Below, one piece after another: positions 45,385 to 54,851 of a stretch of 64,000 nt of DNA. Both the position numbers and the translations under genes were made by a program. The notes under the pieces are model-generated. The model was not told where the DNA came from. It saw only the letters and a list, made by a program, of their open reading frames with translations, and did not search any database. Within the stretch, counting starts at the first letter, position 1. Each line of letters begins with the position of its first letter. Source of the DNA: Peribacillus sp044761665 (GTDB taxonomy: Bacteria; Bacillota; Bacilli; Bacillales; DSM-1321); the NCBI RefSeq assembly GCF_044761665.1, contig NZ_JBIWCW010000010.1:1-64000 (forward strand), written 5' to 3'.

Positions 45385-46371
45385 GTGAAATCGTCTCTTA
45401 AATGGTTGGGTGTTTTAACAACGATCGTCATGCTCTTTATCCTAATAGGGGGAGCTTTAGTCACAAAGACAAATTCCGGCATGGGGTGTGGAAGATCATG
45501 GCCTTTATGTAACGGCCAATTGATACCCGAAGAAATTTCGTTCGAACTGGTGATAGAACTCTCGCATAGACTTGTATCAGGTGCAGGCGGACTTATGGTC
45601 CTGCTATTATCTGTTATGTCTTGGCGAAAGATAGGCCACATTCGGGAAGCCCGCTTTCTATCCATCATTTCTTTCGGCTTCCTCGTTCTTCAAGGATTAA
45701 TAGGAGCTGCAGCCGTAATTTGGTCACAATCTGATTTTGTCTTGGCTCTTCATTTCGGTATTTCCCTGATATCCTTTGCATCTGTCTTATTATTAACACT
45801 ATTGATTTTCGAAGTGGACAAGAAATTCGAAGCTGAAAAACTTATCGTCGACAAAAGAATGAGATTCCACATTACAGGCATTTTGATTTTTAGTTTACTA
45901 GTCGTTTATACTGGCGCCCTTGTTAGGCATACCGAATCTAGCCTTATCTGTAAAGATTGGCCTTTGTGTGGGAACGGGAATTTGTTTCTACCAACCAATA
46001 TTTATGAATGGATTCAAATGGGGCATAGGTCGATAGCCGGGATCATTTTCTTTTGGGTTTCATACGCCACATTCTTGGCCCATAAACACTATAAGCATCA
46101 AAAAGTCATATACGGTGGTTGGAATGTTGCATTCATCCTAGTTTTTTTACAAGTGACCGCCGGAGCTTTCATCATTTTCTCGCGTCAGAATTTGTATATC
46201 GCCTTGGCACACGCCTTATTTATTGCCTGTTTTTTCGGGGTCATGAGTTATCTGTTACTCCTCACTACAAGAAGCAGGAAAAACGCTTTACTTATTGAAA
46301 AGGATAATAAAGTTTCCACGATTAATGACCAAGACGTGAACGTGTCATCCCCAACCATACCTGCTCGATAA
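45385..46371 (+). CDS. ctaA: Heme A synthase
   Basis: CtaA oxidises the C8 methyl of heme O to formyl, giving heme A for the oxidase. The protein has eight membrane segments in two four-helix halves, each with its His pair: ELSHRLVSGAGG (near 56) and MGHRSIAGI (near 211), and the paired Cys in GCGRSWPLC and CKDWPLC. The start GTG at 45385 has AAAGGTGG about eight bases upstream and gives 328 residues; a GTG four codons earlier overlaps that site. Confidence 0.95.
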   Translation: MKSSLKWLGVLTTIVMLFILIGGALVTKTNSGMGCGRSWPLCNGQLIPEEISFELVIELSHRLVSGAGGLMVLLLSVMSWRKIGHIREARFLSIISFGFLVLQGLIGAAAVIWSQSDFVLALHFGISLISFASVLLLTLLIFEVDKKFEAEKLIVDKRMRFHITGILIFSLLVVYTGALVRHTESSLICKDWPLCGNGNLFLPTNIYEWIQMGHRSIAGIIFFWVSYATFLAHKHYKHQKVIYGGWNVAFILVFLQVTAGAFIIFSRQNLYIALAHALFIACFFGVMSYLLLLTTRSRKNALLIEKDNKVSTINDQDVNVSSPTIPAR

Positions 46372-46390
46372 GGTCTGATTTTTCAAACAA

Positions 46391-46430
46391 ATGCAAAAGC
46401 CATCATTCATTTGAATGATGGCTTTTGCAT
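46391..46430. terminator. Bidirectional terminator between ctaA and pyc, 19-bp perfect stem
   Basis: Perfect 19-bp arms beginning ATGCAAAAGCCATCATTCA flank a two-base loop, shortly after the ctaA stop and facing the end of pyc. Confidence 0.88.
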
Positions 46431-46526
46431 GGCTTTTAAACATTGGACAGAGAATAGGCCTACAGGGACTTACTAATCCTGTAGACCTCCTCGTCATTCT
46501 CTTATTCTCTTGCTCTCTTACTATTA

Positions 46527-49500
46527 TTACTTCGAGATTTCAATCAATAGATCTCCCGTACTTATCGGTTCTCCATCTTTAACATGGATATCTTTAATCG
46601 TCCCAGAGAATGGCGCTTGAACAGTCGTTTCCATTTTCATCGCTTCTGTAATGATCAAGTGATCCCCTTGCTTAACTTGATCGCCTTTTTCTACGACTAC
46701 ACGGATGACTGTACCAGGCATGGTAGCTGCGATATGTTCTTTATTTTTCGTATCAGCCTTCATTTTGGTTTGCACGGACGATTTAATGTTTTCGTCTTTG
46801 ATGATTACTTCACGAGATTGACCATTCAATTCAAAATAAACCACTCGTGTTCCATCAGCCAGAGGCTGTCCGATTGATACCAATTTTACGATAAGGGTTT
46901 TACCTTTTTCTATCTCGACTTCGATTTCTTCCCCTAATCTCATACCATATAAGAAAGTGGCAGTGTCTAAGTTGGATACATCACCAAATAACTCTATCGT
47001 TTTATTATAATCCAAGAATACTTTAGGATATAGAGCGTATGCCAATAAATCAAAGTCGGTGACTGGACGACCCAATTCTTTGAACAATTCTTCTCTTAGT
47101 GCTTCAAAATCTACTTCTTCTAATAGTTCACCCGGTCTTACTGTAATTGGTTTTTTCCCTTTAAGAATAACTTCCTGCAGTTTCTGAGGGAATCCTCCCG
47201 CTGGTTGTCCCAAGTATCCTTCGAAAAGTTCAATTACGGAATCAGGGAAATCGATAGTTTGGCCTTTTGTAAGTACATCTTCTTCCGACAGGCTGTTTTG
47301 CACCATGAATAAGGCCATGTCACCCACCACTTTTGAAGACGGCGTAACTTTAACGATATCCCCGAACATTACATTGACGCGTTGATACATTTCCTTCACT
47401 TCATGCCACCGATCTCCAAGTCCTACAGCTTTAGCCTGTTGTTGTAAATTACTATACTGTCCGCCTGGCATTTCATGCTTATAAACTTCCGTATGAGGAG
47501 CGTTCATTCCGCTTTCGAAGTCTTTATAGAACTTCCGTACCTCTCCCCAATATTCCCCTAAACGTTCAAGTGACTCCAGTTCCAATTTAGGTTGTCTTCC
47601 CGAGCCCTCTAATGCATAATGAAGGGTTTGAATGCTTGGCTGGGACGTTAAACCTGCAAGAGAACCAATGGCCGTATCAACAATATCCACTCCAGCTTCA
47701 ATGGCTTTTGAGTACATAAAGATTCCATTTCCGCTCGTATCATGAGTATGCAAATGGATAGGAAGAGACGTCGTTTCTTTCAATTCAGATACAAGGCGGT
47801 AAGCAGCTTCCGGTTTCAAAAGTCCTGCCATATCCTTGATAGCTAGAATATGAGCGCCTGCATGTTCCAGTTCCTTCGCCATATTTTTATAGTAATCGAT
47901 ATTGTACTTACTGCGTGAAGGGTCATTCAAATCACCAGTATAGCAAATGGCCGCTTCAGCAATTTTGCCGGATTGACGAACTGCATCAATAGCTACTTCC
48001 ATGCCTTTTACCCAGTTGAGGCTGTCGAAGATACGGAAGACATCTATGCCAGCATGTGCTGATTTCTCGACGAATTCCTTAATGACATTATCCGGATAAT
48101 TTTTATAACCCACTGCATTGGAAGCTCTTAAAAGCATTTGTAGAAGGACATTAGGTGTCTTTCTCCTAAAACTTAACAAACGCTCCCATGGATCTTCTTT
48201 CAAGAAACGATAGGCCACATCAAATGTTGCCCCTCCCCACATTTCCATGGAAAATAGGTTTGGAAGTAATTTTGCTGTAGGCTCTGCAATGTCTAAAATA
48301 TCCTTAGATCTAATTCTTGTAGCCAACAAGGATTGATGTGCATCACGGAAGGTCGTGTCGGTCACCAACACTTCTTTCTGTTCCTTGATCCAGTTTACCA
48401 GCCCTTCCGCTCCCCGTTCATCTAAAATATTCTTTGTTCCTGGGATGAGTGGTAGATCACTCACCTTCGGAATTGGTGCAGGATCAAAGACTGGTTTTTT
48501 CTTCGTTTCCACTCCAGGAAAACCATTCACCGTGACATTCCCGATATAGGAAAGCATTTTCGTTCCACGGTCTTTTCTGACTGGGAAATTGAACAGTTCG
48601 GGCGTTGAGTCGATAAACGAAGTATCATACTCTCCCGTCAGGAAATTTTTATGCTTGACGACATTTTCAAGGAACGGGATGTTTGTTTTAATTCCACGGA
48701 TCCTGAATTCTTTCAGATTACGCACCATTTTGGAAGCAGCTTGCTCAAACGTCAGTGCATGTGTTGAAAGCTTAACCAGCAAGGAATCATAATAAGGAGT
48801 AATCACCGCCCCTTGAAAACCGTTACCCGCATCCAAACGTACGCCAAACCCTCCTCCCGAACGATAAACATTCATTTTACCCGTATCAGGCATAAAGTTA
48901 TTCAAAGGATCTTCCGTCGTTACCCGGGACTGAATGGCAAACCCATGTGTACTGATCCCAGCTTGCTCGGGAATGCCAATCTTTTCGCCATGTAGTTCAT
49001 GCCCTTCAGCAATCATGATTTGTGATTGAACAATATCGATCCCTGTAATCATCTCTGTAATCGTGTGCTCAACCTGTACTCTTGGATTGACTTCAATGAA
49101 GTAAAACTCTCCATCCGCTACAAGGAACTCAACTGTACCCGCGTTAACATAGTCAATATTTTGGGCCAATTTGACTGCAGCTTCGCAAATCTCTTCTCTA
49201 AGGTTCTCTGTAAGCGATACGGAAGGAGCAACTTCCACGACTTTTTGATGACGTCTTTGCACCGAGCAATCACGTTCATATAAGTGAACGGTATTACCAT
49301 GAGAATCTGCCAATATTTGGACTTCTATATGCTTTGGATTTTTAATGTATCTCTCTACGTATACTTCATCATTCCCAAAGGCTGCTTTCGCTTCCGATTT
49401 ACAGCGATTGTATGCTTCTTCGGTTTCTTCCATCTTTTCGACAATACGCATGCCGCGTCCGCCTCCACCAAGTGAGGCTTTGATAATAATGGGGAAGCCG

Positions 49501-49964
49501 TACTTCTTACCGAATTCTTTCACTTCTTCCACGCTTGTGACAGGTCCATCACTGCCTGGAATGACCGGAATGCCTGCCAATTCAGCCTGGGTTCTAGCCT
49601 TTACTTTGTCCCCAAACATATCTAGGTGCCTTGATTCAGGTCCAATGAAGATAATTCCCTCTTCTTCACAACGTTTAGCGAAATCTATGTTTTCTGATAG
49701 GAAACCATAACCCGGATGAATGGCGTCGACTCCACTCATCTTAGCGATTGCAATAATTCCTTCAATATCCAGATATGCGTCAATTGGTTTTTTACCTTCA
49801 CCAACTAGGTATGCTTCATCTGCCTTATAACGGTGATAGGATCCGTAATCTTCCTTGGAATAGATTGCAACTGTACAAATGTCTAATTCCGTACATGCCC
49901 GAAAAATCCGAATCGCAATCTCTCCACGATTTGCCGCAAGTACCTTTTCTATACGTTTACCCAT
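46527..49964 (-). CDS. pyc: Pyruvate carboxylase
   Basis: Pyc makes oxaloacetate from pyruvate, bicarbonate and ATP, refilling the TCA cycle. The ~1145-residue protein has biotin carboxylase (about 1-450; GGGGRGMR near 160), carboxyltransferase (about 530-800; DTTFRDAHQSLLATR near 535), allosteric and biotin-carrier domains; the biotin lysine lies in ITEAMKMETTV near 1111. I place the start at the ATG at 49964 (GKRIEKVLAANRGEIA), with GGGTGG just upstream; the frame is open six codons further. Full length and normal. Confidence 0.98.
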   Translation of the reverse strand: MGKRIEKVLAANRGEIAIRIFRACTELDICTVAIYSKEDYGSYHRYKADEAYLVGEGKKPIDAYLDIEGIIAIAKMSGVDAIHPGYGFLSENIDFAKRCEEEGIIFIGPESRHLDMFGDKVKARTQAELAGIPVIPGSDGPVTSVEEVKEFGKKYGFPIIIKASLGGGGRGMRIVEKMEETEEAYNRCKSEAKAAFGNDEVYVERYIKNPKHIEVQILADSHGNTVHLYERDCSVQRRHQKVVEVAPSVSLTENLREEICEAAVKLAQNIDYVNAGTVEFLVADGEFYFIEVNPRVQVEHTITEMITGIDIVQSQIMIAEGHELHGEKIGIPEQAGISTHGFAIQSRVTTEDPLNNFMPDTGKMNVYRSGGGFGVRLDAGNGFQGAVITPYYDSLLVKLSTHALTFEQAASKMVRNLKEFRIRGIKTNIPFLENVVKHKNFLTGEYDTSFIDSTPELFNFPVRKDRGTKMLSYIGNVTVNGFPGVETKKKPVFDPAPIPKVSDLPLIPGTKNILDERGAEGLVNWIKEQKEVLVTDTTFRDAHQSLLATRIRSKDILDIAEPTAKLLPNLFSMEMWGGATFDVAYRFLKEDPWERLLSFRRKTPNVLLQMLLRASNAVGYKNYPDNVIKEFVEKSAHAGIDVFRIFDSLNWVKGMEVAIDAVRQSGKIAEAAICYTGDLNDPSRSKYNIDYYKNMAKELEHAGAHILAIKDMAGLLKPEAAYRLVSELKETTSLPIHLHTHDTSGNGIFMYSKAIEAGVDIVDTAIGSLAGLTSQPSIQTLHYALEGSGRQPKLELESLERLGEYWGEVRKFYKDFESGMNAPHTEVYKHEMPGGQYSNLQQQAKAVGLGDRWHEVKEMYQRVNVMFGDIVKVTPSSKVVGDMALFMVQNSLSEEDVLTKGQTIDFPDSVIELFEGYLGQPAGGFPQKLQEVILKGKKPITVRPGELLEEVDFEALREELFKELGRPVTDFDLLAYALYPKVFLDYNKTIELFGDVSNLDTATFLYGMRLGEEIEVEIEKGKTLIVKLVSIGQPLADGTRVVYFELNGQSREVIIKDENIKSSVQTKMKADTKNKEHIAATMPGTVIRVVVEKGDQVKQGDHLIITEAMKMETTVQAPFSGTIKDIHVKDGEPISTGDLLIEISK

Positions 49965-50511
49965 TGCTACCACCCTAATCAATATGTATTTTTTATTAAA
50001 TAGATATATAGAATAAAAGCGTGAGTGATATCACGACTTTTAAATCTCCGATTCACTCGGGAATTATCCAAATGATTCCCAAATCATTATTGTACATTAA
50101 TTCATTTCCCTTAAATAACAATTCAAAGCAACATAAAACTAAATTTTTAAATAATTACTATTATTATGATATATCAACTTTTCACATTTTTCACTTTAAT
50201 ATTCAATTAATATAACCATAATACTAAAATAAACTGAATACAATAAAAAAATAAAAAATTCTTTTATTTCAAATCCTAGGAATTTTAAAACCCGCTCTTT
50301 GTCGTAGTACCAATGATTCAGTTGTTAATATATAATTCAAATGTCTCGAAAAGAAGATTACTCTAGTTTTTAAGGATACTTTATAAACCTGCTAATACAA
50401 TGTGAATCACATTACATATAAAAAAAGGACTAACAACGACTGTTATGTCCAATTAGTATAACACTATCGATATATAGTATAGCTCTTTTGTTTGGTGATG
50501 TATATAAATAA
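49965..50511. other. Gap at the usual ftsW position
   Basis: In B. subtilis and relatives ftsW (~400 codons) lies between ylaN and pyc. Here there are about 550 bp of very AT-rich non-coding DNA, including the palindrome AATGTGA-A-TCACATT at 50399-50413 and GTGATATCAC at 50025-50034. It must hold the pyc promoter. No gene is seen on either strand. Confidence 0.75.
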
Positions 50512-50548
50512 AAAACTCAAACAATCATCGAGATTTGTTTGAGTTAGT
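50512..50548 (-). terminator. ylaN terminator
   Basis: The hairpin AACTCAAACAA/TTGTTTGAGTT with A/T tracts lies after the ylaN stop, making ylaN a single-gene unit. Confidence 0.85.
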
Positions 50549-50560
50549 ATGTTTTGTATA

Positions 50561-50842
50561 TTATTTTTTTAATGATGCTTCATGTAATACTGACAATTCT
50601 CTTTCAAGTGTCTCTAAAAGAGATTTGCCTTCCAGTTCCTCTATTAGGTCTAAACGTACGGCAAAATCAATCTCCCGTGATAAACCAAACATTTGTGTAT
50701 CCAGTACCTCTTCATATAAAGGACATTGAGGCATTGTGAGATTCTCCATTTGAACTTTTATCAATTTTAGAATCTTGTCAGCATCTGCTTTTAATAAAGC
50801 ATAAGCTTTTTCTCGATGATTGACAAGCATATCAGATGCCAT
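50561..50842 (-). CDS. ylaN: YlaN (DUF1507) iron-regulation protein
   Basis: A 93-residue helical protein of the DUF1507 family. YlaN binds Fe(II) and relieves Fur repression in Firmicutes, and is essential in B. subtilis under iron limitation. Conserved blocks include KAYALLKADADKILKLIKVQ (about 12-31) and CPLYEEVLDTQMFGLSREID (about 40-59). ATG preceded by GGGGGG-rich sequence. Its neighbour ftsW is missing. Confidence 0.93.
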   Translation of the reverse strand: MASDMLVNHREKAYALLKADADKILKLIKVQMENLTMPQCPLYEEVLDTQMFGLSREIDFAVRLDLIEELEGKSLLETLERELSVLHEASLKK

Positions 50843-51043
50843 GTTAAATCCCCCCGCTCAGAGCGATTAAATCTTATCTTTAAATTCTACCTTTAGTTGT
50901 CTGAAAAAGCAAGGATATTGACAAACAAAAAGAATAACGAAATTAAGGAAACAATTGTCTTCAATGCTACTAGATAATGTGACAATTTACTTGTAATTGA
51001 TTATAATTGTACCTGTATGTGAGTAAAGGAAGGAATGAGATAT

Positions 51044-51547
51044 TTGGAATCCATCGTGTTTATTAACGGCAAAGTGAAATATCCTATTACAATAGACCCT
51101 GGAGTATGGATCTTTGATGATCGTAAAGTGGAGATTGATACATATTTCAGTGCTGAAAGAGTACAGATCAATGAACTAGAAGATTATACGAAAAAAGCTT
51201 CTAGACATTGGCAAAAAGAAATTCAAGAAGGAGCCATTTTGCCTCCTACCATAAAAACTGAACGAAAATTCGAGAAACAAAGATTACTTGAAGGTTCTTT
51301 CGGTATTCCATTTGAACCTTTTATAAAAAATGCCGAACCCGATGACGATGCAACCGAAGTTATCGTCTCAACCGATGGAAAAGAAGTAGCGTTTCCTTTA
51401 GAAGATGCCCTGAAATTTTTCATCGGATTTTCCAAGGATGGTCAACCTCTTAAAGTATCGGAAGGCGGCCCCATGGAAATTTATTTTGGTGATGGATCGA
51501 ATATCGATAATCCAATTAGGCATGTCACATCTTTCACTGTTAAATAA
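51044..51547 (+). CDS. ylaL: YlaL-like protein
   Basis: A ~167-residue protein matching the uncharacterised bacillar YlaL. It opens with SIVFINGKVKYPITIDPGVW and shows VFDDRK-like FDDRKVEIDTYF near 24 and GGPMEIYFGDGSNI near 140. The C-terminal half looks like a beta barrel of unknown role. Start choice: TTG at 51044 has AAAGGAAGG ten bases upstream; the ATG at 51035 touches that site. Convergent with ylaK. Confidence 0.78.
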   Translation: MESIVFINGKVKYPITIDPGVWIFDDRKVEIDTYFSAERVQINELEDYTKKASRHWQKEIQEGAILPPTIKTERKFEKQRLLEGSFGIPFEPFIKNAEPDDDATEVIVSTDGKEVAFPLEDALKFFIGFSKDGQPLKVSEGGPMEIYFGDGSNIDNPIRHVTSFTVK

Positions 51548-51590
51548 TAGGAACCTTTTTTTTGATGCAAGGCTCCTGCGATATCTGACA

Positions 51591-51626
51591 AAAATGGCAA
51601 AGGAAATTTTTCCCGCGCCATTTTTT
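51591..51626. terminator. Shared terminator of ylaL and ylaK
   Basis: The hairpin AAAATGGC/GCCATTTT, with an inner GGAAA/TTTCC stem, is followed by T residues on the plus strand between convergent stops. Confidence 0.75.
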
Positions 51627-51628
51627 TG

Positions 51629-52957
51629 TTATAAAAGTGTTGCAGCCAGCTGTGCCAATACAGACCTTTCTCCTTTTATCAACTTTACATGCCCGGCAAT
51701 CCTCTCTGTCTTGAATTTTTCTACAACGTAGGTCAAGCCATTATTATATTCATCCAAATACGGATGATCAATTTGCTCCGGATCTCCCATCAGAACGATC
51801 TTACTTCGTTCCCCGACCCTGGTTAAGATCGTCTTCACTTCATGTTTGGTAAGATTCTGCGCTTCATCTATGATGATGAATTGATCGGGTATACTCCTCC
51901 CCCTAATATACGTTAAAGCTTCTACCTCAATCGAACTCATTCCCGCTAATATGGCATCCAATTCCCCTGGTTTCTTCGTATTGAACAAATATTCCAGGTT
52001 ATCGAATATAGGCTGCATCCATGGTTTCAATTTCTCCTCCTTTTCTCCCGGCAAATACCCGATATCTTTACCGACTGGTACAATGGGCCTTGCGACAAGA
52101 AGTTTCTTATAATGTGCCAGATCTTCTGTCTGTAGCAAACCTGTTGCTAAAGCGAGCAACGTCTTTCCCGTACCTGCCTTACCGATAAGGGTAACAAGCT
52201 GAACATCCGAACGAAGCAATAAGTCTAAAGCCATCGTCTGTTGAACGTTCCTTGGCTTAATTCCCCATATATGTTCTCCTTCATACATCAATTTCTTCAC
52301 TCTCTTACAGTTTTCATCAATAATTCCAATCGCTGAAGCTGAGCTTCCCAAAGTGTCCTTCATTAGTAGAAATTGATTAGGATAGTATTGATCGTCCGTT
52401 AACTCTTTAAGATCTAAATAACTTTTTTCATAAAAGTTATTTAAATTGTCAATCGAGATAAATTTCTCTTTGTACCCTCCATACACATGGTCAAGTTCAA
52501 CGACCCGATCATTTAAAAAGTCTTCCGCTTCAAGACCGATTGCGTCCGCCTTAACTCGCACTAAGGTATCTTTGCTAACTAGGATGACCGTCTTCCCATC
52601 CTCTTTCGTCTCTTCCTCTAATGATAAATTCTTTGCAACCGCTAATATTCGGTTATCATTTGTTTTCTCGACAAAAATCTCCTGTAACTCATGAAAAGAC
52701 CGATGATTAAGTTCTATTCGTAAACTGCCCCCATTATGAAGCGCGATACTCTGGTGAAGTTTCCCTTTTTCACGAAATTGATCAATTAATTTCGATACCT
52801 GCCTTGCATTTCTTCCGATTTCGTCCATATACCTTTTTTTCGAATCCAATTCTTCTAGTACTACTGCTGGAATGATGATTTCATTATCTCCAAATGAATA
52901 GATTGAATACGGATCCTGCAACAGGACATTCGTATCTAAAACGTAGATTTTGTCCAA
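51629..52957 (-). CDS. ylaK: PhoH-family ATPase with PIN domain (YlaK)
   Basis: A 442-residue protein joining an N-terminal PIN-type nuclease fold (about 1-140; VLDTNVLLQDPY with the first acidic residue) to a C-terminal PhoH ATPase (about 230-440) with Walker A GKAGTGKTLLA near 253 and Walker B IIIDEAQNL near 353. PIN-PhoH proteins are thought to act on RNA; related PhoH2 proteins unwind and cleave RNA. The start is TTG after AGGAGGCG. Single-gene unit. Confidence 0.92.
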   Translation of the reverse strand: MDKIYVLDTNVLLQDPYSIYSFGDNEIIIPAVVLEELDSKKRYMDEIGRNARQVSKLIDQFREKGKLHQSIALHNGGSLRIELNHRSFHELQEIFVEKTNDNRILAVAKNLSLEEETKEDGKTVILVSKDTLVRVKADAIGLEAEDFLNDRVVELDHVYGGYKEKFISIDNLNNFYEKSYLDLKELTDDQYYPNQFLLMKDTLGSSASAIGIIDENCKRVKKLMYEGEHIWGIKPRNVQQTMALDLLLRSDVQLVTLIGKAGTGKTLLALATGLLQTEDLAHYKKLLVARPIVPVGKDIGYLPGEKEEKLKPWMQPIFDNLEYLFNTKKPGELDAILAGMSSIEVEALTYIRGRSIPDQFIIIDEAQNLTKHEVKTILTRVGERSKIVLMGDPEQIDHPYLDEYNNGLTYVVEKFKTERIAGHVKLIKGERSVLAQLAATLL

Positions 52958-53158
52958 TTTGACGCCTCCTGCCTGCTCTTTATCGGATATAGCCTACCAA
53001 TGACTGCACAAAGCAGTTATGTAGCGGACGAGACTGTTGATAAAATATATGTCCCTTTGCATAAAGATAGAAGAACATTTAAAGACTATAAAGAAAACTT
53101 CCATAAAAGAAATGAAATGTACTTAGAGTTACTATTCAATGAAAAGGAGGCTGGACAC

Positions 53159-53758
53159 TTGCGCAAACTATTTTTTTCATTTACTGCGATTGTACTGATG
53201 TCAGGCTGTTCAATGGCCAATAACAGCAAAGGATCAACAGATTCAACTAAAAACAGCTTAACTCAAGTCCATAACACAACCATTCAGGAAAGCGATCGCA
53301 GGACTGGACAACATACATCTAAAAGGCTTACGGCACTCGCTCAATCTGTACCAGAAGTGAATGATGCCACTGCTGTTGTACTTGGAAAATACGCACTGGT
53401 AGGAATCGATATCGATGCGGATATCGAACGCTCTCAGGTCGGAACGGTTAAATACTCAGTTGGCGAAACATTAAAAAACGATCCCTACGGGGCTTATGCA
53501 ATAGTCGTTGCCGATCCAGACTTGTATGCCCGTATCAAAGAAGTGGCAGCAGACATTAGGAATGGAGAACCAGTAAGAGGGGTTTTAAATGAGTTGGCAG
53601 ATATTACAAGCAGAGTCATCCCCGAAATCCCAAGTGATACTCTAAAACCCACTCCAACCAAAGTTATGGAAGATAAAAAGAACTCACTCGATGAATCAGA
53701 CGAAAGAAAACAGTTGGACAAGAAACAAAATGAACAATCCAACCATTATAAAGACTAA
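53159..53758 (+). CDS. ylaJ: YhcN/YlaJ-family sporulation lipoprotein
   Basis: Members of this family are lipoproteins of the forespore membrane or spore, linked to germination. I choose the TTG at 53159 because GAAAAGGAGGCTGG lies just upstream and the frame then begins with a signal peptide ending in LMSGC (lipobox Cys18); upstream codons in frame (from 53000) have no lipoprotein features. The mature part has the family block DATAVVLGKYALVGIDIDAD (near 61-80) and a charged C-terminal tail. Confidence 0.92.
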   Translation: MRKLFFSFTAIVLMSGCSMANNSKGSTDSTKNSLTQVHNTTIQESDRRTGQHTSKRLTALAQSVPEVNDATAVVLGKYALVGIDIDADIERSQVGTVKYSVGETLKNDPYGAYAIVVADPDLYARIKEVAADIRNGEPVRGVLNELADITSRVIPEIPSDTLKPTPTKVMEDKKNSLDESDERKQLDKKQNEQSNHYKD

Positions 53759-53764
53759 CCATAG

Positions 53765-53790
53765 AACCCGTCGAACTTCTACGGGTTTTT
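53765..53790 (+). terminator. ylaJ terminator
   Basis: The hairpin AACCCGT/ACGGGTT followed by a T-tract on the plus strand lies a few bases after the ylaJ stop. Confidence 0.82.
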
Positions 53791-53917
53791 CTTAGTTTCA
53801 GCTTTGACGACCACAAGGAATTCATCAGGGGAGACTTGTACTTTATCCTCGTTTTAGCATGAAATTATTGGTATACTTAAACATAAACATACTGAAATTG
53901 AAGTGAGGTTCAAAAAC

Positions 53918-54118
53918 ATGAAGGTAAAATGCGTAATATGCGACCAAATTGAAGATATACCCGATGATAGTCCTGAAGCTAAAAAACTACGTAACCGTCC
54001 TATACATACTTATATGTGCGATGCATGTAAGCAACGCATTGAAGAACGTACGAACGAACGGATTGCTACAGGTAATTTCCACCTCTATCGCACCATAAAA
54101 AAAGAAGATGACTGGTAA
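53918..54118 (+). CDS. ylaI: DUF2197 zinc-ribbon protein YlaI
   Basis: A 66-residue protein with two Cys pairs (CVIC and CDAC about 31 residues apart), expected to bind zinc; function unknown. I use the ATG at 53918 (KVKCVICDQ), eight bases after GTGAGG; a GTG five codons earlier is in frame but lacks its own site. The stop overlaps the next gene by 11 bp. Confidence 0.88.
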   Translation: MKVKCVICDQIEDIPDDSPEAKKLRNRPIHTYMCDACKQRIEERTNERIATGNFHLYRTIKKEDDW

Positions 54119-54527
54119 TCGGTTACGGATATTCCTGCTCGGTCTCTTTAATGGGGTGTCGCTCGGTTTTATAACGAAATGGTTCGAAGAGCTTTCAGGA
54201 ATTGGAGTGTATCATCTTTTATTGAATGTGGATTTCATTCCCCTGGTAGGCGGAGTACCTTGGAACGAGGCATGGTTATTTTCTTTTCATTTATTTATAT
54301 CTCTCTTCATTACATGGAGTTATGTCTACATGGTACGAAAAAGAAAGATTGTCCGGCGATTATCCTTCGCTTTATTATTCATCATTCCAGCCGTCCTGCT
54401 TTATTTTCCATTATCGTTTCTTTCAAAAACAGGGGTACCCCTCCCTTTCGATTTATTCGCTTTTTCGTTATGGGCATTTTCTCATTTTGTTTACGCCCTT
54501 TTTCTTCCTCTTTCCATACAAAAATGA
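54108..54527 (+). CDS. Four-segment membrane protein of unknown function
   Basis: A 139-residue protein, hydrophobic throughout, with four likely membrane segments (about 5-25, 50-70, 80-98 and 108-130) and short charged loops (MVRKRKIVRRL near 69). I recognise no family. Its ATG lies inside the last codons of ylaI in another frame, so translation is probably coupled. It ends at a perfect 18-bp hairpin. Confidence 0.7.
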   Translation: MTGNRLRIFLLGLFNGVSLGFITKWFEELSGIGVYHLLLNVDFIPLVGGVPWNEAWLFSFHLFISLFITWSYVYMVRKRKIVRRLSFALLFIIPAVLLYFPLSFLSKTGVPLPFDLFAFSLWAFSHFVYALFLPLSIQK

Positions 54528-54557
54528 CCGTGCGGAAAACCGCACGGTCATTTTTGT
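54518..54557. terminator. Bidirectional terminator, 18-bp perfect stem
   Basis: The arms ACAAAAATGACCGTGCGG and their exact complement flank AAAA between the convergent membrane-protein gene and the 54559 gene. Confidence 0.93.
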
Positions 54558-54558
54558 A

Positions 54559-54843
54559 TTACTCGATATTTTTATACTTATCAGGCTCAAGTTGTATTTG
54601 ATCCAACATGATGTCAATTAATTCAATCGGGAAACGTTGCTTTTTCATTTCGTCTCCTACTTTATATTCAACGAAATAAAAAGGTTCTGTTTTTGTTACG
54701 GAATTAATGCTCACTTGGTGGTCATCTTGCAACATTTGCATGAAAAACATTTCTGTATCCCGTGCAGCTGTATCATCAGGCCTTTCAACACATACAACTT
54801 TTATCGACAGCCAATTGTATAAAGCATCTTGTAATGATTTCAT
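54559..54843 (-). CDS. Conserved hypothetical protein
   Basis: A 94-residue soluble acidic protein without recognised domain. It has ALYNWLSIKVVCVERPDDTA near 7-26 and VEYKVGDEMKKQRFP near 63-77, and reads as a single alpha/beta unit. It begins 8 bp after ylaH ends, so typA-ylaH-this gene look like one operon. I am sure it is a real gene from its ribosome site and context, not of any function. Confidence 0.72.
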   Translation of the reverse strand: MKSLQDALYNWLSIKVVCVERPDDTAARDTEMFFMQMLQDDHQVSINSVTKTEPFYFVEYKVGDEMKKQRFPIELIDIMLDQIQLEPDKYKNIE

Positions 54844-54851
54844 GACGCCAC

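Noticed and set aside
51044..51547. Reading YlaL as a peptidyl-prolyl isomerase or enzyme
   Set aside because: No catalytic motif is visible; left as uncharacterised.
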